Of a stretch of DNA of 64,000 bases, positions 37,568 through 51,840 are shown in pieces; positions within the stretch are counted from its first letter, which is position 1; every line of letters begins with the position of its first letter. The position numbers and the translations under genes are program-made. The notes under the pieces are model-generated. The model ran no database searches and was not told where the DNA came from. It worked only from the letters and a program-made list of their open reading frames with translations. The DNA comes from Austropuccinia psidii (lineage: Eukaryota; Basidiomycota; Pucciniomycetes; Pucciniales; Sphaerophragmiaceae): positions 34,222,594-34,286,593 of the forward strand of contig JALGQZ010000011.1 in the NCBI GenBank assembly GCA_023105745.1, written 5' to 3'.

Positions 37568-39003
37568 TGTCAGGCTGAGTCTATGATGAAGCAGTAATTA
37601 AGCTATTTACAGCTTCAACTATGACTGTGACACAGTGATAAAGGTTTAAAATAAAGATATTTAATGATCATAAGGGTTTATAAATAAAATAAGGGCTTCA
37701 CTATTGTGGAATAGTGGTGGTGAGCACTGTTGAAAGCCCTGGGTGCAGCTTTACCTGTTTGATTACAAGAATAAAGACTACAATACTTAAATTTAAAGTA
37801 TACCTGATTCTTTTCCAAGAGTATAAATTTTTTTTTCAAAATCTTTCCTACATAGGAATTCAAGAGCAGGATGGGGATTGATTTTCTGGAAGTGAAAAGG
37901 CCTCTTTTTATCCTGTAATGGGGTGAAAAGGTTGCTAGACCTTTTCATGTGGAGGAAGTGAAGATTTTTCACTCTCCAGGACAGGCTTGTGGTTTTCAAA
38001 AAGGCCTTTATATCCTGTATTGGGCTCAGATGTGGTTTTGAAACCACATCTGGGCAGTTCTCACCATCACAGGGTGAAAACTTTCATCTGGGGACCACAA
38101 AGCCTGATCCTGACGTGTATGACATGTAGAATGCTGTACAGAACCTGTATGGGACCCCAGTATTGAATGAAATATGAGGTATTGAAGTAAAAACAAGCTT
38201 CTCCATCTGTTTAACACCTCATAATCATGGCTATGGGATATTATCCCATGGTAAGGCTGTATTGGCCCAACTGTGGGATTTTGATCTTAGAACAGCCATA
38301 CCTTTGTCAGTTTTTGAGATATCAACCTCAATATTGGTTCGGTGTGTAGCCCTGTATGTGTTCTACACAATGGTACCTCATTTGAAATGGATATCATTAA
38401 GTATGGCAAAGTTATCCCATGTACAAGATTTTTGTACATATGTGTGGTTTTAGGCAAAAGCTGTATTGGGCTTGTTTGCCTTATAACTTTTGTTCTAGAT
38501 GAGATATGGGGAAATGAATGGCACCATCAGATATAAATGATTGTTCCCTTTCCAAAAAGACTCCACTTTAGGTATCTCACACTACAACTGTAGAAGTTAG
38601 ATGAGAGGTGAATATTTTATTCACACTTATCGGGCCTGAATTTGGCCAAACTTCAGTAATACTGTTGCTAGCTCAGTTTATATGATACCATTGGATAGCC
38701 CTGACCTAGAGCTTCATTTTGAAAACCCATTTTATGGGGTTAGGCCTCTTACTCTTTATTTCAGATGAGAGGTGAAATTTAAGGTTTATGCTCAGCAACA
38801 ACTTTGAGCAGGAATAACTTTGTTATTCTTTGTCCTATTGTGATGGTACTTGAATATTTGGAAAGGGGTAAGTTTCCTCTTTCCTTTGATACCTTTTGAG
38901 ATGATTTGGCTCAGCTCCATGTTTTGGTGGATCTTGGCTATACCATTGATTTATGGTATCTGGCTGTCATGCTTGTTCTCTGGGTTTGAGTCCCAGGCTG
39001 ACA
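37568..39003 (-). repeat. Proposed 3' LTR of element D
   Basis: The right end is firm: AGGCTGACA at 39003, then the polypurine tract (AGTGGGAGGG in sense). The left end at 37568 is chosen because TGTCAGGCTGAGTC there is an imperfect inverted copy of the right terminus (TGTCAGCCTGGGACTC in sense). With no second LTR in the window the 1436-bp length is provisional. Confidence 0.5.
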
Positions 39004-39153
39004 TACCCTCCCACTAAAAAAGGCTCATCATTGATTAGACTGTTCAGTCCTCCTAGAGGCTCTCAATCTCCTCAAATGAAGGTTCCCATCTGGTATGGCA
39101 TCTTCTACCAACTGTTTGTCTTTATCAGCTGTTTGATTTTTGAATCTGACTAA

Positions 39154-42100
39154 CTATTTTCTCTGATCCCTACCATTAAGTCTGATTTTCCTGGCCTTGA
39201 TAACTTTCTTCACAGTTTCTGGGGAGTCCTCTTCCTCCACTATTTCTGGTGGGGTGGTGTTTCTCTTCCTGGAGGGGAATTTATCCTCCTTTGTATGGAA
39301 GTATGGCTTGACTAAGCTCACTGGAAAGACTAGGTGTTTCCTGGAAAACTCTTCTGTGAGTTTGACTTCCACTGCATTTCTCCCTATCAACTTAATGATA
39401 GTGAAGGGCCCTACAAATGAGTCTCTCATTTTCTTGTGTCCTTCAAGATTATTAAATTTTAGTGTAGACACTAACACCTGGTCCCCTTCCTTGAAGTCAG
39501 GTTCCATGTGTGTCTTTTCCCACCTTTGCTTGTTATATTCTTTGGCCTCAGCTATGCATCTGGCAGCTGCATCACAGGCCTTCTTCCACATTTCATGAAA
39601 TTCTATGGCTGTGGGGTGGATGGTTAGAAGGTTTCTCTTCAAGTGATCCACTGGCAACAAAGGGTTCCACCCTTTTTCTACCAGTGCAGGTGTTTTTCCC
39701 GTGGTAGAGTGCTGACCTGTATTATAAGCCAGTTGGACTGCTCGTAGGAGGGTAACCCTGTCATGGGTGTATCCTTCATGGTCCTTGTATTCCATGCCAT
39801 GGGCACAGAATCTTCTAGGGAAGTCTTCCATTGTCTGGATCATCCTTTCAGCTAGTCCATCTGTTTGTGGATGGTAAGCTGTGGAAAATGCAAGCTTGGT
39901 TTCAAGAATTTCATAAATTTTGGTCCAAAATTCAGATGTGAACTTTGGGTCCCTATCACTAATGATGATCTTAGGGACTCCACAGGTAGATATGGTATTA
40001 TTTCAGAATAACAGAGCAGTATCCATGCCTGTGTCCTCTTTATGGCATGGCAGACACCTCATACTCTTTCTGAACCTATCAACTATGATTAAACAGGCAT
40101 TGTAGTTTTCTTTTCCTCCTGGGACAAGTCCTGTAACCCAGTCCACGTTGATGGTTTCCCATGGGTGTCTGGGTTCTTCTATATGTTGGAGTAATCCATA
40201 CTTCTTGCCATGTTTCCTATTTGCCTTCTGGCATCTTTCACAAGTTTTGATGTATTCACTAAACTCTTGTTCCCACTTGGGCCACCAAGCTGTGCTTGCT
40301 ACCCTCTCTTTGGTCCTGTCTTCACTCATGTGTCCCATGTAGGGGCAGTCATTGAATTCCTGCAGGATCAGAGAGATGTGGTCTCTGTCTACCACTGTGA
40401 GTGCACTTGTGTGCTTCTCTCTATGGTAGAGCAGGCCATCTATAAGGAAAAATTTATTATCCTTATATTCCCTCAACCAGGATTCCTCCAACTGGGACTT
40501 CAGTTCTGTGCTCCTGTATTTTTGTTGAAGGAGTTGTAACAATATGCCACACTGTTTTTGTTTGGCATATGTCTTCATTACTGCATTGAAGAATTCAGTG
40601 TGCAGTTTTTAGGAACTTCTTCCCAGTATGGGGGTTTCTGTTCCTTCTTAGTCAGTGTTTCCACTGTCTGGGGTACCACTTCCTGGTTCCCATGCAGAGA
40701 ATCTGAAGTTTTTCTTCCTATCTATTTCCATGAAATGGATAGGAATTTTAAATGCTACTTCAGGGTCATAAGATTGATTGCTTTTGACATTATCCAATGG
40801 CCATCTTCTGAGGCCATCTTCATTGGTATGGCTTTTACCTTCTTTGTATATGATGGTCATATTCCCTCTATACTCCTGGATGGCTTTTTGCCACCTCAGC
40901 ATGTGTCTATTGGTAGTCTTCATGTTTAGTAAAGACTTCAAGGCTGTGTAGTCTGTGTATACTTCAAAGGCTGCACCCTCCAAATAATAATGGAGTCTCT
41001 CTAGAGCCCAGACTAGACATAGACATTCAGTCTGGGTGGCCCCATACCTGGCTTCTGAATCTTTCAGCTTCCTAGAGATGTAACAAATTACTCCCTCTCC
41101 TGGTTCACCATCCACAATTTGTCTCTGGTGAAGGGCTGCTCCTAAGCCTTGGCTACATGCTGCATCTATGTATAACTTGAATGGTAGTTCAAAGTCAGGC
41201 AAAATGAGCACAGGTGAATTTGTGAGTTCATATTTGATCCTCTCATATGCATCCTTCCTTTTCTTGGTAATTTGAAAAACTAAATCTTTTGAACATAACT
41301 TGTATAAACTACTAGTCATGTGGGAAAAATGTTTGATGTGGTTTCTATAGTAGCTAGCAAACCCAAGGAAAGATTGCATCTCTTTGATGTTTCTTGGTAC
41401 TGGCTTTTGCAGTACTGCTGCTACTTTATTCTGGTCAATTGCCAGACTAAGACCTGAGACTTGATGTCCTAGAGCTAATAGCTCTTGTTGGCCAAAATTG
41501 TACTTTTTAAGTGAAATTTTCAGGTTTATGGGTGTGCATTTATATAGTACTCTGTGTATGTATTGCACATGGTCTTCCCATGTCTCTGAGTATATAATGA
41601 TGTCATCAATATATACTACCATCCAGCCTTCCAATATTTCTTCTTGAAATATGGTGTCCATCATCCTTTGGAAGTTGGCTGGTGCATTCTTGATGCCAAA
41701 TGGCATCCTAGTGTACTCATAAATGCCCATATTACATATGATTCTGAGTAATTTCATGGAGTTTGGTTTAACTCCATTCTGGTGGAATGCTTTCATACAA
41801 TCCATTTTGATTATGTATGTGGCTTTTGCCAGTTTGTCTAGAGCATGGGGTATCCTGGGTATAGGGTACCTGTCAGCTTTGGTGCAGTTATTCAGAGCTC
41901 TGAAATATTCACACAGCCTAGACTTGCCATAATTCCAGGTGATAAGGATTATAGTGGTAATTTCCACTATTTCATTATATCCAATATTGCTGATGACATC
42001 CATTTCCAGGAGTTCATTGATATGTTTTTCAATTTCCTTCCTGGCTTCCAGACTTTCTTGGTAAGGAGGTCTCCTGAGCCTGGGTGGGTAAGGTCTTTCC

Positions 42101-43395
42101 ACATCCAGATATAGTTCTATATCATGGCCCCTAATTTTGCCCAATGGTTCTTTACCAATGGCAAATGCTGGTCTATTCTTCCTCAGCATCTTCAGCAAAC
42201 TTAGTTTCTGTTTACTGGTGAGGATAGTGCTAAAATTTCCCTCTCTGAATTCATTCAGTAGTTCTTCCAGTGGATCTTGGGCAGATATGTGGTATATATC
42301 AAGTGAAAATTTCTTTTCCTTGATGGTACCAATGGTAATTTGCCTGTTTTACTGTTGTAAATTTCAATTCCATACATCCTCTGGTAATCTGTTCCCAGTA
42401 AGAACCCTTGGATGTGGGCATTTTTAAGCACTACAAACTCTGGGTTGAGGTTGATGTCCCCTTTCCTATGGGGTATAATTATCTCCTTGATAATTGTCCC
42501 AATGGAAGTCATCTTCCCTGATGCACATTTGAAGTTCTTTGCCTTGGTGGGCAAGAGCTGTTTTTCCCAGTTTGGAAAGTGGTTGTCCAAATGATTTCTG
42601 GCCACTATGGAGCGGTGTGCTCCACTGTCAATGATCAATGGATGTTGAGCATTGTCAATACAGACAGTCATCTTGGTGGCTGTTCCATGTATGTCTGCCA
42701 TTCCTCTAGTTGGTGCGACCAGGAATTTTTGTGCATCCTGTGTATGTTTTCACAGGTTTTTATTAGCAGTATCTTGTGGCATGCCTTCTTCCAACTGTAT
42801 ATCCTGGATTTCTAGTGGGTTTTCCTCTTGGTATTCCACTAGAAGTTCTTCTCTAGGGTCTTGGTCATCATCATATGGTTCTCTAATGGCATCACTCATA
42901 GAGTCTGATTCAGAATCTTCTGTTGGGGATTCCTCCTCTGGGACTTTCTCAATGGCATACACTTATTTCTTTTGCTTTGGACAGTTGTTGGTATAGTGCT
43001 CTGTTGAACCACAGTTGTGACAAGAATTTTTCTTCTTAGCCACTTCTGCGACTATTTCCTTGGGTTTGTCTTTAAACTCTACCCTGAAAGGTTGTTTCTC
43101 TTTGAAACTAGTGCTTCTATATGGGGTGAATTTCCCTATATTAGCCCTTTTCCTTATATCATGTAAGGTATTTGAAATATCATCTAGAATGCAATTCTGG
43201 TTGCATCTGCATTTAACTGCATGCTTGAGTTCTCCTGGCATTGGTCCTTTGCCATATAGAAGTACCATTGCTGTACCATTGGGTAATTTGACTTTTCCAC
43301 CATGGCCAGTTTCTCCTGCCATGGGTTTCCTTAAATTTCTGTGTACCATATACTAGCATGACCTTTAAATGCTGTATTGAGTATAGCAGTAATCC
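39154..43395 (-). pseudogene. Element D gag-pol, broken
   Basis: Domains on the minus strand begin with the end of gag (43395-43.1 kb) and a CCHC knuckle CHNCGSTEHYTNNC (~43.0 kb). An acidic linker (42.96-42.75 kb) follows, then protease with a canonical DSGA (~42.6 kb). RT keeps YIDD (41602-41613). RNase H lies at 41.2-40.8 kb, including LYIDAACSQG, TQTECLCLVW and YTDYTALKS. Integrase with finger and core ([15 protein letters not shown]) lies at 40.58-39.8 kb and a GPF-like C-terminus ends at 39154. Interruptions: TAA between knuckle and linker, TGA near 42.75 kb, a frameshift near 42.2 kb, stops near 40.65 and 40.0 kb, and a shift in gag near 43.35 kb. A clear chromodomain was not seen after the GPF region. 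This is one of the less decayed pol genes here: RT and RNase H form one 516-codon open stretch. Confidence 0.88.
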
Positions 43396-45378
43396 TGTAA
43401 GGTTTGACTATGAAACAACAAGTAAAAATTACTAATATTTTCCTTATTGTACTATTAATGTCCTTATAAAAGAAATAAATAAGATAAAAATAATTATAAT
43501 AATAAAGAATTATTATAATTATGGCGTAAAATAATTATATTATTAAATAAATATAATAATATAATTTATATTATAAAAAAATGATATATATAAAATAAAT
43601 ATATTAATATAAAATAATTAATATATTTAAAAGCACTTTATTATTGTTACCAACAAATAATAAAGGCGTAAAAAATTATTTTTTATTAATAAAAAACAAT
43701 TAATAACAATAATATTACCAATATTCAAGTTATAAATTAATATAAATACTATTTATATCAATTATAGAATTATTGGAAGTAATAATAGAGAAAGATTATT
43801 ATAATAAGAGAAATAGCCTACTTTTAATGCTTAATATAATACTTTTGGATAATTTTACGCCTAGAAATGTAAATGCAACTTATTTGAATTGTAGTTTACA
43901 ATAAAATTCAAGATAAATGACAAATTTTTTTGCTTTGACGTGGAATTGAGGCTTTTGAGAGAAATTTAAACAAAACAATTAAATAAATGTAATAATCATG
44001 TCAAAGATGAAGATTATTATAAGATTGTCTTTGGTCTTTGATAATATAAAGGTTTTTTATATAAATAATAAAGAAATTACCTTTTTATTTAATGATTTAA
44101 TCTTTTGTAAGCATCTGAGGGGAAAACAGAGGAAAAAGAGCTCTATTTATAGTAAATACCTCCCTCCTAGAGTCCAGAAGGCTTCTAGTAGACGTGCACT
44201 GATCATATCCCCTGGAATTGATCAATATTTTAAGGTTTGGTGATGATTACATCATGATCAAACCATCTTATCTCATTATTACGCCATTATTTAGAGTTAT
44301 CACTATAACTCTAAGTTTTATGACATCAAGGCTTGGCAGAACACCAAAATTTGTGGATTTTATTTGTTTTAATCTGAAACTAACAGTATTCACCAATTTT
44401 ATCACTAATTTGACTGTTAAACTTAATTTAAGGTTACAATGAGTGATCTTAAATGATCAAATTAAGCTCAAACTTTGATCCTTAATACCTTTTACGTTTT
44501 ACATGCTACAGCAATTCAGAGAGTGAATTATAAAAGCTTGGAATAACCTTATTATGCTGCAAAGAGCATTTCATTACATCATTAAAACTCTCTTTTTGAT
44601 GATTTTCCTTGTAACTCATCTTTTCTGTTGAAATTTGATATTTTAAACTTCAAGCCATGATTTCAAGGGGTTATACCTTGAATATTAGAATAAAAAATAC
44701 ATCATTCTTCACGAATGAACTATTATAATACAGCTGTATACTTTTTTTAAGCTTGGACAACTTTCACAACAAAGTGGTCAACAGCTCTCTTGATTTTAAT
44801 CAATAATCCCTTACAGGTTTTAACCTTGTTTATAACTTGTGAGATAAACTTCATTTCTGTATCTCTACAGTAATTATGTGATGACTTTATTTTTGGTTCA
44901 TCACTCTATCATGCATATTTCAAAAGATATTAGCTCAAATCCTTGAATATATGTGCTGACAAAAAAAGTGCATATATTCAGCTTAACTCCTTAAGTATTT
45001 ACTTTGGAGATTAGCTTCTTAATTTTTTTATATGTGGATGTTTATGAAGAATCCAATGATCCCATTTTTTTAACATGTTGCTTCATTGGTTTTTGAAATA
45101 ATTAAGGATTTGTGCTTTTCCTAAGGTATTATTACTCATAACTCATTAAATATTGACTTTACAGATATGCCATAAAAATGGTATATGTGTATTTTACCAT
45201 GGGGAATCCAAGGGTATAATTTATTTCGAATTTTCATTCATTGGCATTTAAGTTAAACCCAGTTTTATGCCAATTTATGGCATTTTTATAGCTTTAAGCT
45301 AATTTATTTAATGTATAATTATTTTAAATATTTCTTGTGACCTCTTTTGGGTAAGTGGTCATATCTCAAAGATTCACA
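43396..45378 (-). repeat. 3' LTR of element C
   Basis: 1983 bp, starting TGTAAGGTTTGAC and ending GATTCACA on the plus strand, followed by the polypurine tract (GGTGGTAGGGAA in sense) at 45379. It is very AT-rich, with (TATA/ATAATA) runs at 43.45-43.75 kb. Confidence 0.92.
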
Positions 45379-45496
45379 TTCCCTACCACCAAAAAATATT
45401 GTACCACAATCTGATATTTGTTATCAGGGTATCATCCACTGTCCTACCTCTTCAATAGAGTTTGTTAGGTTTGAAGTTCAATAATGCTTGACTTTT

Positions 45497-48400
45497 CTAT
45501 TTTTCAGGTTTTCTTTCATGTCTGAACCTTATTAGTAGTTTATCCGCATTTTTTATATCTTTCTCAAGTAGCCATTCATCTTCTTGAGTTGAATTTCTAT
45601 ACCTTACAAGGTATTCTCTTTCTTTTTTTGTTTCTTGTCCTTCTTTCTTTAAGGACTTTTACAATTTTCTTTTATTCTCCTTCTTCCAAGGGGGGAATTT
45701 CAAGTGGAGGTTTTTTTTTTAGTGGAAATAATTCCTTGTCACTTGAACTGTAAGGTTTTATCAGAATTACAGGGAAAGGTGGGTGTTTGTTCTTTAATTC
45801 ACCTGTGAGTTCCAATTGCGCAGCATTGCGTCCATAAAGTGCTTTTATCATAAATGGTCCTGCAAAGGAATCTTTCAATTTCTTTGGACCTTTCATGTTA
45901 TTGAAATTAAGGGTTGATACTAGGACCAAGTATCCTATTTTTAAGTCAGGTGGTTTATGACTTTTATCCCATCTTTATTTTGCATATTTGAAAGAATCTT
46001 GCATACATCTGTTTGCGTGGTGTCTTGCTTTGTCAAGAATTATCTTAAAGCTGCTTGCTGTTGGATTTATATCCACTAAGTCCTTCTTGAGGGTATCATA
46101 AGGAAGTCTTGGATTCCAACCTTTTTCTAGCATTGCTGGTGCTTTGCCAGTAGAAGAGTTTATTTATGTTTTATATTCCAGTTCAAGGGCTGGCATTAGT
46201 GTACAATAATCATGGGTAAAACCATCAGAATCTTTGAATTTGTCCATAATGCTGAAGTGAATTTTGGATATCTGTCACTTATAATATTTTGGAATAAGCC
46301 TGTATGGCTAATGACTTTATTCCATATCATTATGGCTGTGTTCATAGCTGTGTCATCTTTGTGACATGGTAGGAACATGGGAGTTTTGCTATACCTGTTA
46401 ACTAATACTAGGCATGCATTATAGCTTCTGTCTCCTCCTGGAGGTAATGCTGTTACCCAATCCATATGAACTATTTCCCAAGGGGATTTTGGTTCTTGGA
46501 TTTGGATCATCATTCCAAATTTCTTTCCTGTGGCTCTGTTGGCTTTTTGACATCTGTCACAGGTTTGGCAGTATTCTGCAACATCCTTCTTCCAATTTGG
46601 CCACCAAGAGCAGGTTTTCACCCTCTCTAGTGTTCTGTCTTCTGAAAGGTGTCCAGATGCAACGCTATCATGACACTCATGTAAAATAGTGTTTATCAGG
46701 GTTCTATCTGTTAAATCCATAACACATGTGTATTTTGTTCTATGGTAAAGGATTCTGTCAAGGAGGTGGAATCTTCCTTCATCATATGCCTTTTTCCATG
46801 TTTCATCTAATTTTGATGATAGTGATGGATCTTTGCAGTCTTTCATTAGAAGTTGGCTTAAGATATGGAAATTCTTGTCTATCTTATATCTGCCTTTAAC
46901 TTGGTTAAAGAATTCTGTGCCAATGTCTGTAACACATATTCCTTCTATATGGTGCTCTTCCTGTGGTACCCATGATGGATTGTCAGGGGTATTTGCTAGG
47001 GCCCATCTGCTAAGACCATCTGCATTCTTATAAATATTTCCAGATTTATGAACAATAGTCATATTTCCTCTGTATTCTTGGATAGCAATTTGCCATCTCA
47101 GCATATGTCTATTTGGAGTTTTCATATCTAATAGAGATTTCACAGCATTACAGTCTGTAATCACATCAAATACTGTTCCATCCAAGTAATAATGTAATTT
47201 TTCTAAATCCCACACTAAGCAGAGGCATTCCATTTGGCTTGCTCCATATCTTGCTTCTGTTGGCTTTATCTGTCTTGAAATAAAACAAATTGGTCGTTCC
47301 ACTTGTTTATCATTGATAATTTGTGTCTGGTGTAGTGCAGCACCTAGTCCTTCTCCACAAGCATCAATGTAAAGTTTGAAGGGTAGTTTACAATCTGGCA
47401 TTAAAAGAAATGGGGCATTTGTTAAGGAATTTTTCAATTCTTCATATGCTTTGACTCTTGCTTCTGTCATTTCCTAGACTGTTTGTTGGTCACATAGCTT
47501 ATACAAGGATTTAGCAATTTTTGAAAAGTCCTTTATATGCTATCTATAATAACCAGCAAATCCTAGAAATGATTGCATTTCTTTTTTGGTCTGAAGCATT
47601 GGCTCAAGTAGTACTGCTGCTACTTTATTCTTGTCTATGCCTAGACCAAGTCCAGATACAACATTTCCTAGGGCTTTTAGTTCACTATATGCAAAGTGAC
47701 ACTTTTCCAAGGAAATTTTCATATTTACTTGCACTAATTTTTGTAGTACCCTTTCTAGTCTTGTAAGGTGATTTTTCCAAGTTTCTGGGCAAACTATGAT
47801 ATCATCAATATAGATAATTAACCATCCTTCTGATAATTCTTCAGGAAATATGGTATTCATCATCCTTTGATAATGGGAAGGTGCATTTTTTATGCCAAAT
47901 GGCATTCTTAAGTATTCAAAAATTCCAAAGTGGACTATTATCCTCAGTAGTTTCTAAGCATTGTCTGTTAAGACATTTTGATGAAAACCCTTTAAGGAAT
48001 CCATGGCTGTAATGAACTTAGCTTGTGACAATTGTGTCAATGTCTCATGGATTCCAGGTATTGGATATCTGTCTGGAATGGTATATGTGTACAGGGCTCT
48101 GAGGTCTCCTACCATCCTTGATTTTCTATTATTCCAAGTTCTAATGACAGGTGTAGTGACCTCTACCTGTTCATTATGTCCTACCTTTCTTAATACTCCA
48201 AGGTCCATTAGTTCTTTAGTATGTACCTCCAAGGCTTCTCTAGCCCTTGGAATAGCTGGGTAAGCAGGTCTCCTTAGTAAAGGTGGGTAAGGCTTTTCCA
48301 CATTAAGAATTATATCCACCTCATGCCCAATTATGGCACCTAGTGGTTCTTTGTCAGTTGCAAAGGCATTTTTATACTTAAATAAGAGGTTAATCAATTT

Positions 48401-50478
48401 TTCTTTCATTTTTTCTGTCAATTCTTGATTGAATTCTGCCTCTTTGATTTGTTCAGATATTAAAAGTTCCTTTTCTGGACTTTTCTCTTCATTCATAAAA
48501 ACTGTAATTTGTTTTTTATTAATTAAGAAGCCAAACGTTTGTCTTTTGTTGTCTCCTATGGTAAAATATCTATCTTTTTGGTTAGAGATATCTATGCCAT
48601 AAATTGATAAGTAGTCATTTGCAAGAATGAAGTGATTACTAGTACATTTATCCATTACTACAAACTCTATTTTAATTCTGACACATTGTGAAGGGTGAGG
48701 AAAAATTAGTGTTAAATCAATTATTCCAAGGGGCTTCATGCTCTCACTTGCACTACTAAATTTGACACCTTGAATTGGCATAAGTTTTTCTTTCCAGTGT
48801 GGGAAAATGGTTTTTAAATAACTTTTACCAACACAGGTGCAATATGCTCCGGTACCCAGGTTCACTTTTCCTTCTTGGTTATCAACCATGACAATACTTA
48901 TACTTGATTTTCCAGATGTATATCCCATTCCTTTTGCAGGTTTGGTTCTGTACATTTTGGCATCTTGTATATTTGTCAGGTTTGTGTCAAATGTTCCAAC
49001 TAGTGTTAAGTTTGAGCTAACATCTAGTACTTCAAAAATTATATCAATATTATTAATTTGTGCATTAATTATATTAATTTCATCACTTTCAGAGCTTTCT
49101 GACTCTTCTGTTTCTTTTTCAGAGTCAGATTTCTCCTCTTTGTCATTGTGGTTTTCTGTTTCCACAATTTCATTAATCTTTGCCTTTTTGAGGCAATTAC
49201 TGACGAAGTGTCCAATACCTCCACATTTATGGCATTTTCTTTTTTCATTATTGTTGGATGTATTGGGCTTGAAAGCTTCATTTGATTTATCTTTTTTGAT
49301 AATTTGCTTATTTGGACTTTCAATGTCCAATTTCTTCCAAGTTCTGCCAATTTTTATTCTTGTCACTATGTCTTCTAGTGCATTGATATACTCTTCTGTG
49401 GAGCATGGTTCTATACACCTGCATCTTAGGGCATGCTCTAGTTCTCCTCCACATTTCTTAAGTATTTTCATGTGCACCATTTTTTGTGACATTTCTGGGT
49501 ACAGTGCATTGAGTCTTTCAACTTGTTTTAAGAACCAAGCTAAAGGTTTGTCTTTGTCTGGGTCAAAGAAAGAATTTTCAAATGCATTTTCTATCTTGTA
49601 CCTCCAGGCATCATTAGCCCACTTGGTGATTATTTCTTGTTTCCACCAAGACCAGGTTTTTTTGCCATTTTTTTGCCTTATGCCATAATACCATCTTTTT
49701 GAAGATTTTGCAAACAATGAATGTAATCTTGCAGTGATTAATTCATCTGGTATGGAATAATCTTCTTGTAGCATGTCAATTGTTTTGATAAATCACATGT
49801 GGTCATATTCACCTTCTCCTGTCAATGTTGGACATTCTTTTAATTGAGGTGCTTCCTTCATTAAGACTTGGTTATTGTCTTGGTGACTCAAGTCTGTTAT
49901 TAATGGATTTGTTAATTCCTCTTTTGGTTTAACAGGGCTTCTTATGTGAGAAAATGGTGTTGATAACTTTGGCATATTTGAGTTATCCTTATTAATTTTA
50001 TCCATTTTTTCAGTAATAAGCTTTATTTCACTTTAAATGTGATCTATCAGATGCATGCTTGCTTCATCACTCTTTTCCACATGGTCCAAAAGTAATTTTT
50101 GGTGTGATGAAGTCTTTTCTTCAAATTTTTCTACAGAAATTGTTAATTTGTTTAATTTTTCTGTAAGATTATCAATACTCACGTCATAATTGATTGTCAA
50201 AGTTTTCTCTTTGATATCACTTATGTATTTGTACAACTCTTGTTTTCCTTGTATTAATTTCTGAGTATTGTCAATTAATACTTTTGGTTTATTATTTTCA
50301 ATCAGCAATTTTATGTTATCAATTTCTTTCTTATTTTGTGCAACAAGTTTTGTTAAAGATGATAAGCTATTATTTATTTCTCGGAAAGATAATAAACTAT
50401 TTTGAATGTCTTTAAGAGGTAAAATACTATTTCTAAGCTCTGTTAAAGTATTTACAACATCAGGAGACAAGGTTATTT
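45497..50478 (-). pseudogene. Element C gag-pol (ORF2), broken
   Basis: ORF2 begins in the frame -1 from ORF1 near 50478. A ~150-residue coiled-coil region rich in Lys/Asn/Leu (50.47-50.03 kb) is followed by an NMPKLSTPF linker and gag (49.77-49.35 kb, RWYYGIRQ...WSWWKQEI). Then come a CCHC knuckle CHKCGGIGHFVSNC (~49.2 kb), protease (~48.85 kb), RT with YIDD (47801-47812), RNase H (47.4-47.0 kb) and integrase (46.75-46.2 kb). A GPF-like region (45.9-45.67 kb) and a chromodomain-like tail (EYLVRYRN...EDEWLLEKDI, ~45.6 kb) end at TAG 45497-45499. Breaks: TAA at 50033, TGA near 49793, and frame losses near 47.95, 47.5, 46.2 and 45.67 kb. The protease triplet reads LGTGA, lacking the catalytic Asp. 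Confidence 0.9.
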
Positions 50479-51403
50479 CTTTGGGAAATGGGGTTGTCTC
50501 ATTCTTTGTTCCTCTTTGTCTTTGAATTCCATCAAATTTCTGGCCATGTTGAAGAAATTGTCCATGGCATCTTTTTGGATTTTGGGAATCCTTTAGCTTG
50601 GGGAATATGATTTTCTTCAATTCTTTTTCTTGTTCTTCTTCCCTTCTTGGGGAAGTAGGTTGACTTGGGGCTTGCTGGTAGAAGCTACTGGGGCTTCTTC
50701 CTTGGTTGCCTCCTTCTTTTTGGCATGATATTCCTTGATCTTTTTGATTTGAGGCTTGGATGATAGTGGATTCCATCCATTGGAGTATCTCACTTTTTCC
50801 TTCTCTTTGAGGAGCTTTTTCAGGTTGTGCCAGGAGTTCATCACTCCTTGGTGTATTTGAGGCAACATTTCCCAATCTTTATCCTTGTACACTGTGTAGT
50901 ACTGTTTGTATTGGCTCATGTAAATGTCTATTTGAGCCCTCTGAATGTGATCTGTACCTATTTGAGTTACTCATACTTAGTTGCAATTCAGGTTCAGATA
51001 TCATGGGCATTTCTGGGACTTGCCTTTGGGATAAGGCACTTCCTTGTGTGGATTCTGTTCCACTGGGGATATTGCCCTTCCTTTTCCCTTTTGAGGAATC
51101 AATTCTACCTCTGAGTCCAGCTCCATCTGATTGGATGGAGTATTGGGAGCCTCTTCTGGTAGTCATATTATAAGAAAAAAAAGAAATAAGAGGATTTCAG
51201 AACAGGAATTTTCTTATGGCAATTTATAAATGAGGTACTCACCTTCAGAGTCCTGAATGGTGGGTCCTGGAAAGTCTAATTTCTTAGCTTTCTTTTTCTT
51301 AGTGATAATTCATGTTGGAGAACTTGGGAAAGTTTCTTCCACCAATTCTTCAACAGTGGTTTGGTTTTCCTCTGTTGGATTGTCTTCAAACCCTTGTGCT
51401 TTT
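50473..51403 (-). pseudogene. Element C ORF1 (pre-gag ORF) with one intron, several stops
   Basis: Exon 1 (upstream to 51243) encodes an acidic then Lys-rich segment ending PGPTIQDSE. Intron 51242-51156 (GTGAGT...ACCAG, 87 bp, phase 1) is removed and exon 2 runs to the TAA at 50475-50473. The frame includes IYMSQYKQYYTVYKDKDWEM, RYSNGWNPLSSK and a C-terminal RIPKIQKDAMDNFFNMARN helix, matching ORF1 of A and B in order. Stops interrupt it: one TGA in exon 1, three near 51.0 kb, then TGA at 50617-50619 and a TAA just downstream. The intron position and phase agree with element B. I recognise no known family. Confidence 0.65.
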
Positions 51404-51820
51404 TGGTAAGATATGGCAATTTTACATGTAAAAATTGCTTTTATATCTTTTGAAAAGTGAAAATAATTAAAGAAATGAAATTAAAATGAATAAAATAATT
51501 TTTTCTTGGTTTTTATTATTTTTTATTATTTTTTATGTTTTTATTTTTAAAGAATAAAATAAAAATGAATATGATTCTTCTTATAAAATTAATTTTTAAT
51601 ATAAAATATCTTTTTTAATTAATACAGTCACTCAAAGAAAGTTCTTGCAAGTCTAAGGATGTGAAAAACCACATGTAAGACAGTACAATTGCTTTCCAGA
51701 TGCCTCAATAGTTTTTAAAATCAATAAATATAAAATTATTATCTAATTTTATGATTATAATTATAATTTATTATTGGATAAGCCCAATTAGAATGTTTTT
51801 AAAGGTCTTTTAGAGTAAAT

Positions 51821-51838
51821 ATCACGGCCAGGCCCCCA
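51821..51838 (-). other. Primer binding site of element C
   Basis: It reads TGGGGGCCTGGCCGTGAT in sense, two bases from the LTR. It differs from the A/B site at a few positions only, even though the LTRs are unrelated in sequence, so all three families probably use the same primer tRNA. Confidence 0.65.
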
Positions 51839-51840
51839 AA

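Larger units (their letters stand above)
37568..43395 (-). mobile_element. Element D: Ty3/gypsy element cut by element C
   Basis: A third family on the minus strand. The 3' LTR is proposed at 37568-39003, then pol and part of gag run up to 43395. There the LTR of element C begins in the middle of the gag core (…FKGHASIWYTEI…). The 5' portion of D (gag N-terminus, PBS, 5' LTR) is not in the window. The five bases before C are AATCC. The matching right copy cannot be seen, because the right LTR of C is itself broken. Confidence 0.8.
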